DNA from: JBGSTR01 sp963707135
GTDB taxonomy: Bacteria > Pseudomonadota > Gammaproteobacteria > Chromatiales > Chromatiaceae
Direction of reading: 5' to 3'
NCBI GenBank assembly: GCA_963707135.1
Contig: CAVPOY010000036.1
Coordinates: 1 to 49,417 of the forward strand
DNA length: 49,417 bases
Below are positions 25,759 to 34,521 of this stretch, in pieces (the stretch's first letter is position 1; every line of letters begins with the position of its first letter). The notes beneath the pieces were generated by a model that was not told the origin of the DNA, ran no database searches, and saw only the letters and a list, made by a program, of their open reading frames with translations. Position numbers and translations under genes: made by a program.

Positions 25759-27310
25759 GCGCCTCGAGGACGTTTTCGACAGCGCCTTCGCCGGAATCAG
25801 TCAGGCGCGGGAAGCCTTCATACCGCAACTCACGCCACGGGAAATCGGCACGATCACCAGCATTGCCACTGGCATCGCAAAGGTCTCCGGCCTCCCTGGC
25901 GTCGGTTTCGAGGAGGTGTTGAAGTTTCCCGGCGATGTGTACGGCATTGCTTTCAACATCGATGCGGACGAAATCGGCGCCGTTCTGCTGGGCGACTACT
26001 GGCGGCTGGACGCCGGCGATGAAGTCGAGCGCAGAGGGCACGTGGTGGATGTGCCGGTGGGGGATGGCCTGATCGGACGCATCATCGATCCGATGGGGCG
26101 GCCGCTGGACGGTAAGGGTCCGGTGGTTTTTAGCGCGCGCCTGCCCGTCGAACGCCCCGCCGCGCCCATCATGGACCGCGCGCCCGTGACCGTGCCCCTG
26201 CAAACCGGCATCAAAGTCATCGATGCGCTAATCCCGGTCGGGCGCGGCCAGCGCGAGTTGATCCTCGGCGACCGGCAGACGGGCAAGACGGCCATCGCCC
26301 TCGACACGATACTCAATCAGCGCGGCCAGGATGTGCTGTGCATCTATTGCGCCATTGGTCAGCGCGCGTCCGGTGTGGCCAAGGTGATCGCCAACCTGCG
26401 CGAAAAGGGCGCGATGGAGTACGCCATCGTGATCGTCACCGAAGGCAACGATACGCCCGGCCTCGCCTACATCGCGCCTTACGCCGCGACCAGCATCGCC
26501 GAGTATTTCATGGAGCAGGGCCGCGACGTGCTGATCGTTTACGACGACCTCACGCATCATGCGCGCGCCTATCGCGAGCTGTCCCTGCTGCTGCGCCGAC
26601 CACCCGGCCGGGAGGCCTTTCCCGGCGACATCTTTTACATCCACTCGCGGCTGCTGGAACGTGCGACACACCTGCGCCCGGAGCTCGGCGGCGGATCGCT
26701 GACCGCGCTGCCCATCATTGAAACCGAGGCGCAGGACATTTCCGCCTACATCCCGACCAACCTGATCTCCATCACCGACGGACAGGTCTACCTCTCGCCG
26801 TCGCTATTCGAACTGGGCGTGCTGCCCGCCGTCGATGTCAGCAAATCCGTTTCGCGCGTCGGCGGCAAGGCGCAACGCGCGGCCTATCGCGCCGTGGCGG
26901 GCGACCTCAAGCTCGCCTACGCCCAGTTTGAGGAACTGGAAACCTTTGCCCGCTTCGGCGCCCGACTGGACGAAGACACGCGCAAGATCATCGAGCACGG
27001 ACAGCGAATCCGCGCCTGCCTCAAGCAGCCGGAATTCGCTCCCGAGTCCGTCCCTGCGCAGATCGCCGTCCTGCTGGCGCTGACAGAGAATCTCTTCGAC
27101 CTGGTGCCGATCGACCGGATGACGGATGCCGAAAAAGCCGTGCAGGCGGCGGCAGAGGACATCCCGAATGAGGTGATTGCGCGATTGGCTACCGCCGAAA
27201 AATTGAACGACAAAGATCGCGCCACGATAATCCAGATCGCCCGCAACGCCCTCGCAGAATTCCAGCCCGGGCCGGAAACGCCATCCGATCCGAAGGCCAA
27301 GAAGGTATGA
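25748..27310 (+). CDS. atpA: N-ATPase subunit alpha
   Basis: 520 residues. GDRQTGKT (Walker A, from about residue 174), YCAIGQRASGVAKVI and LTHHARAYRELSLLLRRPPG are intact. It forms the F1 head with beta; most alpha sites are non-catalytic nucleotide sites. ATG 25748 is used; a GTG two codons earlier (25742) is also possible. The C-terminus carries the helical LAQFEELETFARFGARLDE-type segment. It overlaps atpG by four bases (ATGA). Confidence 0.95.
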   Translation: MEPERLEDVFDSAFAGISQAREAFIPQLTPREIGTITSIATGIAKVSGLPGVGFEEVLKFPGDVYGIAFNIDADEIGAVLLGDYWRLDAGDEVERRGHVVDVPVGDGLIGRIIDPMGRPLDGKGPVVFSARLPVERPAAPIMDRAPVTVPLQTGIKVIDALIPVGRGQRELILGDRQTGKTAIALDTILNQRGQDVLCIYCAIGQRASGVAKVIANLREKGAMEYAIVIVTEGNDTPGLAYIAPYAATSIAEYFMEQGRDVLIVYDDLTHHARAYRELSLLLRRPPGREAFPGDIFYIHSRLLERATHLRPELGGGSLTALPIIETEAQDISAYIPTNLISITDGQVYLSPSLFELGVLPAVDVSKSVSRVGGKAQRAAYRAVAGDLKLAYAQFEELETFARFGARLDEDTRKIIEHGQRIRACLKQPEFAPESVPAQIAVLLALTENLFDLVPIDRMTDAEKAVQAAAEDIPNEVIARLATAEKLNDKDRATIIQIARNALAEFQPGPETPSDPKAKKV

Positions 27311-28212
27311 GCGACACCACGACCAGCCTGCGGCGCAAGATCGACAGTGCCGGCGATCTCCGATCCGTCGTTCGCACCATGAAGGCGCTGGCCGCCTCAA
27401 ACATCGGCCAATACGAGAAGTCGGTGCGCGCTTTGGCCGACTACTATCGCAGCGTGGAACTGGGGTTGAGCATTTGTTTCCGCGAACGCGCGCCGGTCGC
27501 GCCGATGGCGGAAGGCAAGCGGCCAACCGTTGTGGGACCCGTCGGTGCGGTCGTCTTCGGGTCGGACCAGGGACTGGTGGGCCGGTTCAACGACGTGGTG
27601 GCCGATTATGCGGTGAAGGCCCTCGCCGCCCCGCCCGGCAGACCCCGGATCTGGGCGATCGGGGAGCGCGTTCATGCCCGCCTGGCAGACACGGGTCTGC
27701 CGTTGCTGGCCGTCTTCGCCGTGCCAAACTCGGTCAAAGCCATCACCCCGCTGGTCGGACAGATCCTCATCGAGAGCGAGACGCCCTACAGCCAGGGTGA
27801 GATCACCGAGCTCCACCTCTTCTACAACCGGCCTACCTCCGGCGCGATTTATGAGCCCGTCCAGCAGCGGCTGCTGCCGTTGGACGGAACCTGGCGGCGC
27901 GAGCTCGCCGAGATTCCGTGGCCGACGCAGAACCTGCCCGAGATCATGGGCGACGGCACCACGACCCTGCGGGCGCTCATCCGTGAGTATCTCTTCGTCT
28001 CGCTGTTCCGGGCCTGCGCCGAATCCCTCGCGAGCGAGAACGCCAGCCGCCTGGCGGCGATGCAGCGCGCCGACAAGAACATCGACGAGCTGCTGAAGGA
28101 CCTCAACGGGACGTTCCACCGTTTACGCCAAAGCGGCATCGACGAGGAGCTGTTCGACGTCATTGCCGGCTTCGAGGCCCTGGCTGCCCCTCCGTCTTCT
28201 CCAGGACGGTGA
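27307..28212 (+). CDS. atpG: N-ATPase subunit gamma
   Basis: 301 residues, the central rotor shaft. N-terminal helix SLRRKIDSAGDLRSVVRTMK-ALAASN and C-terminal helix ASENASRLAAMQRADKNIDE-LLKDLNGTFHRLRQ form the expected coiled coil; the middle holds a GSDQGLVGRFND Rossmann-like strand region. The sequence is divergent from housekeeping gamma, as usual for N-ATPases. It is the last gene of the operon. Confidence 0.94.
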   Translation: MSDTTTSLRRKIDSAGDLRSVVRTMKALAASNIGQYEKSVRALADYYRSVELGLSICFRERAPVAPMAEGKRPTVVGPVGAVVFGSDQGLVGRFNDVVADYAVKALAAPPGRPRIWAIGERVHARLADTGLPLLAVFAVPNSVKAITPLVGQILIESETPYSQGEITELHLFYNRPTSGAIYEPVQQRLLPLDGTWRRELAEIPWPTQNLPEIMGDGTTTLRALIREYLFVSLFRACAESLASENASRLAAMQRADKNIDELLKDLNGTFHRLRQSGIDEELFDVIAGFEALAAPPSSPGR

Positions 28213-28305
28213 CGGCGGCGTAGACATGAGCCGGACGACAAGGGCTCGAAGGGAGGCAGAGACGAGGCAGCCCCCTATAGCGCGAACCACAGAGAGGAAG
28301 TCATC

Positions 28306-28638
28306 ATGTTAGTCACCTTTTCCTGCCCGGCCTACGCGGACATAACGATGTTCGGCGACGTCGCAATCCGACTGCTCAAACTGATGGGGCATAGCGGCAC
28401 GGTGCCCGGCGCTCTCGTCGCGGAAGATGTCCAGACGGCGCTGAAGCGTCTAGAGGCAGCGGTCGAAGCAAACAAGCAGTCCCCAGAGCCGGAAGCGTCT
28501 GCGGAAGGAGACGACGAGGAACCAGCCGTCACGCTCGCGCACCGCGCCCTGCCAGTGATCGAATTACTCAAGGCTGCAGCGAAAGCAAAATGCGACGTGA
28601 TGTGGGAGAGCAGCAGCACGCCCAGCCCCAGCGGATAA
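28306..28638 (+). CDS. DUF1840 family protein
   Basis: 110 residues: MLVTFSCPAYADITMFGDVA, IRLLKLMGHSGTVPGAL, an acidic linker, then LAHRALPVIELLKAAAKAKC and VMWE. The MFGDVA-RLLKLMGHSGTVPGAL block is diagnostic of DUF1840, small cytoplasmic proteins of unknown function in proteobacteria. GAGAGGAAG upstream is a good ribosome site. Its 3' flank carries the insertion of the first IS5-group element. Confidence 0.9.
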   Translation: MLVTFSCPAYADITMFGDVAIRLLKLMGHSGTVPGALVAEDVQTALKRLEAAVEANKQSPEPEASAEGDDEEPAVTLAHRALPVIELLKAAAKAKCDVMWESSSTPSPSG

Positions 28639-28666
28639 CAATCAATTTCGATATCAGGTGCCCTAG

Positions 28667-29889
28667 GGAACCGCTGATCTAATCGTGTTTTTTGCACGTT
28701 TCGTTCCGTGATCCGTCAATTTTTCAATGGGGCCTGAATTGAAGTGGTGTTTCAGGGGATTCCAGCGGCATTCTGCCGCGGTTTCGGCGGCTTTTTCCGC
28801 CTTTTCCTGGATTCAGGACACACCTTGGCTGCAGTGACCCAACAACGCCTTCTTGGCGATCACCCGATTCGCCAAGGCGAACAGGGTGTGCAGCTGCGCG
28901 GTGTTCTTGGCCAGGCCCCGGTAGCGGACCTTGCGATGACCGAACAGGTTCTTGATGACGTGGAAGGGATGCTCGACGCGCGAGCGAAGTTGCGCTTTGA
29001 GCCGTTCGGCCCGCCGCGTCAGCTCCTTGAGGGGACCTTCTTGCATCGCCTTGAGCTGGCCGCGCTTCATGGCAATGTGCCACTTCAGCGACCGGTCCTT
29101 GAGCGCTTCGCGCTTGTGGGCCCCGATGTAGCCGGCATCGGCGAAGACGACCTGCTCCTGGCCGTGCAGCAGGTGCTCGGTCTGGCTCACGTCCGCGACG
29201 TTGGCCGCGGTCCCCACCACGGTGTGCACCAGCCCGGAGTCGGCATCCACACCAATGTGCGCCTTCTTGGCCGTTGTCCATTGGTTGCCCTTGCGGGTTT
29301 GGTGCATCTCCGGGATCGCGCGCCTTCTCTTTGTTCTTGGTCGAGGAGGGCGCGGCCAGGATAGTGGCATCGGTCAGGGTGCCCTTGCTCAACAGCAGCC
29401 CGTGTTCACGCAGTTGGCTCTCGACGGTCTCGAAGATCGTCTCGGTCAGACCGTGCTCCTCGAGCAGGTGGCGAAAGCCCAGCAGCGTGGTGGCATCGGG
29501 CACCGACTCGCGGCTCAAGTCAATCCCGACGAAGTTGCGCAGCGCCTGGCTGTCGTAGATGGCATCCTCTACCGCCTCGTCAGCCAGCGCGTACCACTGC
29601 TGAAGGCAGTACATCCGCAGCATCCGCTCCAGGCCGATCGGGCGGCGCCCGGGACCGGTGCCAGAATCCGGGAAGTAGTAAGGCGCGAGCGCCGCGATCA
29701 GCGCCTCCCACGGCACGACCTCTTCCATCTCCCGAAGAAAGCGCTCGCGGCGCGTCACCTTCTTCTTGCTCGCGAACTCGGCTTGGGCAAACGACAGCTG
29801 TTTCATCGGGTTCGTCGTCAGTGGCGGCGCGTTGCCCAGAATTTTAACACTCACGCCCCATTGATGGGGCTGATTTAATCAGCGTCTCC
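28667..29889 (-). mobile_element. IS5-group insertion sequence, copy 1 (transposase frameshifted)
   Basis: 1223 bp element. The ends are inverted repeats: GGAACCGCTGATCTAATCG on the left and, read inward from the right, GGAGACGCTGATTAAATCAG. It is flanked by a 4-bp direct repeat CTAG (28663-28666 and 29890-29893), matching the YTAR-type target of IS5 elements. It is nearly identical to copy 2 (33286-34506) and inverted relative to it. It is two bases longer: one extra T in a T-run near the left end, and one extra base in the transposase gene. Confidence 0.93.
28813..29806 (-). pseudogene. IS5-group transposase, copy 1, frameshifted
   Basis: Same protein as copy 2 until residue about 167 (SSTKNKEKARD). 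There copy 1 has one extra base (around 29313-29325), and the second half (MHQTRKGNQWTTAKKAHIGV, DAGYIG, RVEHPFHVIK) is in another phase. First DDE aspartate (TDATILAAP) and the later DAG and RVEHPF residues are thus on separate frames. It could be rescued only by frameshifting or by transposase from copy 2. Start ATG 29806 equals that of copy 2. Confidence 0.92.
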
Positions 29890-29939
29890 CTAGGGGTCAG
29901 GATGGTTGTCTTGCCGACGATGAATGGAGAGGTTCCCCC

Positions 29940-30665
29940 ATGACCTATTGTATTGGCATCATGCTCGACGCCGGGTTGGTACTTGCGTCGGACTCGCGCA
30001 CCCATGCCGGGGTCGACAATTTTGCGAGCTTCTGCAAGATGACCGTGTTTGAGCGCGCCGGCGATCGGGTCTTCATTCTATTGAGCTCGGGCAACCTGGC
30101 CGGAACCCAGGCCGTCATCGGCTTGCTGAAGCAGCGCAACGCCAAGGATGGGGTGCCCAATCTCTGGGGCACGGAGTCCATGTTCGATGCTGCGATGCTG
30201 GTGTCGGACGCTATGCGGGACGTCGATCGGCGCGACGGCCAACACCTGGCAGGGAGTGGTGGCGGCTTCAACGCCTCGTTCATACTCGGTGGCCAGATCG
30301 CGGGCGAGCCGCCACGCCTTTTCCGGATCTATGCGGAGGGCAACTTCATCGAGGCCAGCGTGGAGACGCCCTATCTCCAGACCGGGGAGACCAAATATGG
30401 GAAGCCGATTATCGATCGGGTCATTACCCGCTCGACCTCGCTCAACGATGCGGCACAATGTGTCCTCGTCTCGTTCGACTCGACGATGCGCAGCAATTTG
30501 TCGGTCGGCATGCCGATCGATCTGATCTGCTACGAGCGAGACAGCCTTGAAGTGCGGATGCGCCGCCGATTCGACGAGGGTGATGAATACTTCAGCGCGC
30601 TCGGCAAGCAATGGACCGAAGGCACCCGGCAGGTGTTCAGCGTTCTGCCCAAGCTGGACTGGTAA
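29940..30665 (+). CDS. Anbu, proteasome-type (T1 family) peptidase
   Basis: 241 residues. MTYCIGIMLDAGLVLASDSR is the classic Anbu start: Thr2 should be the N-terminal nucleophile after Met removal, with Asp17/Arg19-type (SDSRT) and Lys33 (FCKMTVF) as partners. Anbu is the ancestral-beta-subunit group of self-compartmentalised proteases; known structures form open helical rings, and substrates are uncertain. The stop overlaps the next start (TAATG), so the two genes are coupled. The ribosome site GGAGAGG lies upstream. IS copy 1 ends only 46 bases before the ATG, so the native promoter is probably displaced. Confidence 0.92.
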   Translation: MTYCIGIMLDAGLVLASDSRTHAGVDNFASFCKMTVFERAGDRVFILLSSGNLAGTQAVIGLLKQRNAKDGVPNLWGTESMFDAAMLVSDAMRDVDRRDGQHLAGSGGGFNASFILGGQIAGEPPRLFRIYAEGNFIEASVETPYLQTGETKYGKPIIDRVITRSTSLNDAAQCVLVSFDSTMRSNLSVGMPIDLICYERDSLEVRMRRRFDEGDEYFSALGKQWTEGTRQVFSVLPKLDW

Positions 30666-31453
30666 TGCCGCTCAGCGTTCCGGCGGACACCGCGGCAATG
30701 GACGCACGGGCAGCGGCTTGCCACGGTCTGGCAAGCGGCGGCCTGGTAATCACCTGCGAGCACGGTGGCAACCGGATTCCTGAGCGCTATCGCGGCCTGT
30801 TTGACGCCCATCATGTCCTGCTGAGCTCCCACCGCGGCTTTGACCCCGGCGCCCTGGTCATTGCGAGAGCGCTCGCAACAGCATTTGCGGCGCCGCTGGT
30901 GGTGTCCACCGTCAGCCGTCTGCTCGTTGACCTGAATCGCTCCGTCGGCCACCCGCGTCTCCACGCCGAGTCGATCCGCAACGCGCCTGCCGAGGTGCGT
31001 CAGCAGATACTCAGAGACTATTACCAGCCCCACCGCGCCCGCGTGGAGCGCTTGGTCGGGGAGGCCATCGCGGACCATGGCTCGGTGATCCACCTCTCGT
31101 CGCACAGCTTCACGCCCGAGTTGGACGGAAAGGTACGAACGGCCGATATCGGCCTGCTCTATGACCCGGCGCGACCCGGCGAAGCGGATCTTTGCGAGCG
31201 CTGGAAGACCGCCCTCAAGACCTGTGCGCCGGATCTCGCGATCCGGCGTAATTACCCGTACGCGGGCAAGGGCGACGGCCTTACCGCCTGGCTTCGTCGG
31301 TGTTTCTCCGCCGACGCCTACGTGGGTATTGAGCTGGAGGTCAACCAGAAGCACGTTGTCAGGGCGGGTCGCCACTGGACTGCCCTGCGCAAGCTGATCG
31401 TCGAATCGCTGTGCAGGGTACTTGCTAGCCGCTGCGCGGCGATTTCCACATAG
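30665..31453 (+). CDS. N-formylglutamate amidohydrolase family protein
   Basis: 262 residues. GLVITCEHGGNRIPERYRGL, HRGFDPGALVIARALA, VDLNRSVGHPRLH and HLSSHSFTPELDG are family blocks with the metal-binding His/Glu residues (CEHGGN; SSHSF). The family hydrolyses N-formyl-glutamate in histidine breakdown, but no hut genes lie nearby, so a different amide substrate is likely. ATG 30665 shares a base with the Anbu stop, which implies a functional tie to Anbu. Intact. Confidence 0.87.
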   Translation: MPLSVPADTAAMDARAAACHGLASGGLVITCEHGGNRIPERYRGLFDAHHVLLSSHRGFDPGALVIARALATAFAAPLVVSTVSRLLVDLNRSVGHPRLHAESIRNAPAEVRQQILRDYYQPHRARVERLVGEAIADHGSVIHLSSHSFTPELDGKVRTADIGLLYDPARPGEADLCERWKTALKTCAPDLAIRRNYPYAGKGDGLTAWLRRCFSADAYVGIELEVNQKHVVRAGRHWTALRKLIVESLCRVLASRCAAIST

Positions 31454-31526
31454 CCGATTCTACGACACCAACCCGAGCTACCAGCATCTGCCCCGTGCCG
31501 CGCCGGCGGTCATCAGGAGTCCATCC

Positions 31527-32339
31527 ATGAAGATCCGAATAGGCTACGAGCTGATCTACGACTGCCCGCAGCCGACCCCAATGATCCTGACCTTGAGCGT
31601 GCACTACTCGCGCGTCTCCGACATCATCGTTCCCGACTACCTGATCGCCGACCCGCCCGTTCCGCTCACCGCCTATCGCGACAGCTTCGGCAACTGGTGC
31701 AGTCGTATCGTCGCCCCCAAAGGGCAGGTCAGGCTGTCAACTGATGCGCTCGTGCGGGATACCGGCGTGCCGGATGTGGTTGTTCCGTATGCGAGACAGA
31801 CGCCGGTGGAAGAGCTCCCGGACGAGACCCTGCTGTTCCTGCTGGGCAGCCGATATTGCGAGACCGATCGCCTGTCCGAGACGGCTTGGCACCTGTTCGA
31901 CCACTCACCGACCGGCTGGGCGCGCGTCCAGGCGATCTGCGACTACGTCCACCGGCATCTCGTCTTCGGCTATGAGCATGCGCGTCCCACCAAGACCGCC
32001 TACGAGGCTTTCCACGATCAGACGGGCGTTTGCCGCGACTACGCGCACCTCGCCATCGCATTCTGTCGCTGCATGAATATCCCCGCACGTTATTGCACCG
32101 GCTACCTCGGCGACATCGGCATGCCGCCGCCCTACGGCCCGATGGATTTCGCCGGTTGGTTCGAGGCCTATCTTGACGGCCATTGGCACACCTTCGACGC
32201 CCGCAACAATACGCCGCGTATCGGACGTGTGTTGATCGCCCGCGGCCGCGACGCCGCCGACGTCGCTATCAGCAACACCTTCGGGCCAAACACGCTGACC
32301 AGTTTCAAAGTCTTGACGGAAGAGGTGAGGGACGAGTGA
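31527..32339 (+). CDS. Transglutaminase-like cysteine peptidase family protein
   Basis: 270 residues. N-terminal beta domain (MKIRIGYELIYDCPQPTPMI), then the transglutaminase core with the nucleophile in GVCRDYAHLAIAFCR (Cys at about residue 169) and the WFEAYLDGHWHTFDARNNTP segment. Oddity: the canonical His of the triad usually stands just before the W of this strand (HAW); here it reads AGW, so catalysis may rely on another His or be lost. Transglutaminase genes are regular partners of Anbu. AGGAG upstream of ATG 31527 is a strong ribosome site. A decayed second copy flanks the hemolysin III gene at 12 kb. Confidence 0.88.
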   Translation: MKIRIGYELIYDCPQPTPMILTLSVHYSRVSDIIVPDYLIADPPVPLTAYRDSFGNWCSRIVAPKGQVRLSTDALVRDTGVPDVVVPYARQTPVEELPDETLLFLLGSRYCETDRLSETAWHLFDHSPTGWARVQAICDYVHRHLVFGYEHARPTKTAYEAFHDQTGVCRDYAHLAIAFCRCMNIPARYCTGYLGDIGMPPPYGPMDFAGWFEAYLDGHWHTFDARNNTPRIGRVLIARGRDAADVAISNTFGPNTLTSFKVLTEEVRDE

Positions 32340-33281
32340 ATGTCCAAAGGCGGCAGCTACCTCGGTCCGCCAGATCAACGTCCATCGCTGACTTTTTGCG
32401 GTGCGGTACACGTGAGCGCGCTGGCGGCGTAGCCGCGACACATCCACTAGACGCCCATCGGTTCGCTTACACGGGAGGTCAGCCGACTCACTCAGGAGCA
32501 AGATCAGGCTACCGAGCTGGGGCGATGGGCTTTTGCCTTCAGAGCAACTTCGGCCATAGCTCTTTTCCCAATGGCCGCTGTAGGCAGGCAACCGGCCGTT
32601 CCCGGTGATTCCGCCATTCGATCGTTCCTGGTCGGATCCGGGTGGTCCGGGGCGCGTCGCTGACTGGCCGCATTTGGGACTTATGGAGAGCGCTACATAG
32701 TGGGACGAAGCAGTCCCCCACCGAAGGCGCGGGACGGAAGACCTGCAGTATGCTGATTCTAATCAACGCCGGACTGGAGCTTGAACATGTCGAAACGAGC
32801 CACTGTGGTCAGACCTGAGGCGGTTGGATTTCCTAATCCCTGCGTCTCGCTGACCGTCTCGTCTGGGCAGCGCTCGTCGTCATTTTGGACACCGCAGCGT
32901 TCGCGGTCCCTCTCGCGGCGCTCGTGCTCGTGTACGTCCTGCTCGCTCGCCCGCCCTGGTTTCGGCACTGGGTGGAGCAACTCTACCGCGAGGCTCCGGG
33001 GTAGTCGGCCGCCCTTCGAGATCAAGACCAAACTAGGTCTAGACACGCGGGCCAAGAGAGGCTGGCGTGCTTGCCGCTCTAGCGGTCAACATCGCGATGC
33101 GTTGGTAGGGTTCCTTTCCCGGTCTTGCTAGAAAACCTTGCCAACTTATCAAGTATTCGGCATACTCGCGGCAGTGCAGTGTTTTCCTGTAGTGTTCCGG
33201 TAGTACCTCTCTCCGCGGTGCGTGGCAGATCCTTCCGAAATATCGCGACAGTCGTCTGCATTAACACACGTTCAATTTCAC
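32340..33281. other. Gene-poor region between the transglutaminase and IS copy 2
   Basis: 942 bases. Apart from the small membrane-protein relic at 32787-33004, neither strand shows recognisable coding sequence; the many overlapping open frames have no family resemblance. It may hold decayed remains of the usual Anbu partner genes (ATP-grasp, alpha-E), but I see no trace of their motifs. Confidence 0.4.
32787..33004 (+). pseudogene. Possible small membrane protein, frameshifted
   Basis: ATG 32787 opens a short polar start (MSKRATVVRPEAVGF), but about 50 bases on the credible sequence is in another phase: ADRLVWAALVVILDTAAFAV, PLAALVLVYVLLARPPWFRH, WVEQLYREAPG and stop. That part is a convincing pair of hydrophobic helices with a positively charged, Trp-rich end. 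No family recognised. A single base gain or loss would explain the pair of frames. Confidence 0.4.
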
Positions 33282-33285
33282 CTAG

Positions 33286-34506
33286 GGAGACGCTGATTAA
33301 ATCAGCCCCATCAATGGGGCGTGAGTGTTAAAATTCTGGGCAACGCGCCGCCACTGACGACGAACCCGATGAAACAGCTGTCGTTTGCCCAAGCCGAGTT
33401 CGCGAGCAAGAAGAAGGTGACGCGCCGCGAGCGCTTTCTTCGGGAGATGGAAGAGGTCGTGCCGTGGGAGGCGCTGATCGCGGCGCTCGCGCCTTACTAC
33501 TTCCCGGATTCTGGCACCGGTCCCGGGCGCCGCCCGATCGGCCTGGAGCGGATGCTGCGGATGTACTGCCTTCAGCAGTGGTACGCGCTGGCTGACGAGG
33601 CGGTAGAGGATGCCATCTACGACAGCCAGGCGCTGCGCAACTTCGTCGGGATTGACTTGAGCCGCGAGTCGGTGCCCGATGCCACCACGCTGCTGGGCTT
33701 TCGCCACCTGCTCGAGGAGCACGGTCTGACCGAGACGATCTTCGAGACCGTCGAGAGCCAACTGCGTGAACACGGGCTGCTGTTGAGCAAGGGCACCCTG
33801 ACCGATGCCACTATCCTGGCCGCGCCCTCCTCGACCAAGAACAAAGAGAAGGCACGTGACCCGGAGATGCACCAAACCCGCAAGGGCAACCAATGGACAA
33901 CGGCCAAGAAGGCGCACATTGGTGTGGATGCCGACTCCGGGCTGGTGCACACCGTGGTGGGGACCGCGGCCAACGTCGCGGACGTGAGCCAGACCGAGCA
34001 CCTGCTGCACGGCCAGGAGCAGGTCGTCTTCGCCGATGCCGGCTACATCGGGGCCCACAAGCGCGAAGCGCTCAAGGACCGGTCGCTGAAGTGGCACATT
34101 GCCATGAAGCGCGGCAAGCTCAAGGCGATGCAAGAAGGCCCCCTCAAGGAACTGACGCGGCGGGCCGAACGGCTCAAAGCGCAACTTCGCTCCCGCGTCG
34201 AGCATCCCTTCCACGTCATCAAGAACCTGTTCGGTCATCGCAAGGTCCGCTACCGGGGCCTGGCCAAGAACACCGCGCAGCTGCACACCCTGTTCGCCTT
34301 GGCGAATCGGGTGATCGCCAAGAAGGCGTTGTTGGGTCACTGCAGCCAAGGTGTGTCCTGAATCCAGGAAAAGGCGGAAAAAGCCGCCGAAACCGCGGCA
34401 GAATGCCGCTGGAATCCCCTGAAACACCACTTCAATTCCGGCTCCATTGAAAAATTGACGGATCACGGAACGAAACGTGCAAAAACACGATTAGATCAGC
34501 GGTTCC
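33286..34506 (+). mobile_element. IS5-group insertion sequence, copy 2 (apparently intact)
   Basis: 1221 bp with inverted-repeat ends GGAGACGCTGATTAAATCAG (left) and, read inward, GGAACCGCTGATCTAATCG (right), flanked by CTAG at 33282-33285 and 34507-34510. It carries one full transposase gene. A GCCCCATCAATGGGGC hairpin lies at 33304-33319, just upstream of the gene. It is the likely active copy of the pair. Confidence 0.95.
33369..34361 (+). CDS. IS5-group transposase, intact
   Basis: 330 residues. MKQLSFAQAEFASKKKVTRR start, then LERMLRMYCLQQWYALADEA, the DDE residues in TDATILAAPSSTKNKEKARD (first Asp), FADAGYIGAHKREAL (second Asp) and RVEHPFHVIKNLFGHRKVRY (Glu). The layout equals E. coli IS5 transposase (DUF772 plus DDE Tnp). 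ATG 33369 is preferred; an in-frame GTG at 33321 would add 16 residues not shared with the family. Confidence 0.95.
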   Translation: MKQLSFAQAEFASKKKVTRRERFLREMEEVVPWEALIAALAPYYFPDSGTGPGRRPIGLERMLRMYCLQQWYALADEAVEDAIYDSQALRNFVGIDLSRESVPDATTLLGFRHLLEEHGLTETIFETVESQLREHGLLLSKGTLTDATILAAPSSTKNKEKARDPEMHQTRKGNQWTTAKKAHIGVDADSGLVHTVVGTAANVADVSQTEHLLHGQEQVVFADAGYIGAHKREALKDRSLKWHIAMKRGKLKAMQEGPLKELTRRAERLKAQLRSRVEHPFHVIKNLFGHRKVRYRGLAKNTAQLHTLFALANRVIAKKALLGHCSQGVS

Positions 34507-34521
34507 CTAGAGGTAACCGCA

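Noticed and set aside
30665..31453. Histidine utilisation gene hutG
   Set aside because: The enzyme family fits, but no other hut gene is nearby and it is coupled to Anbu, so a histidine role is not supported.
33297..34466. Long minus-strand frame across IS copy 2
   Set aside because: It is the antisense of the intact transposase; the DDE residues are on the plus strand.
28663..34510. Classical composite transposon with a single outer target duplication
   Set aside because: Each IS copy is flanked on both sides by CTAG, and CTAG is the preferred target, so one common insertion event cannot be shown.
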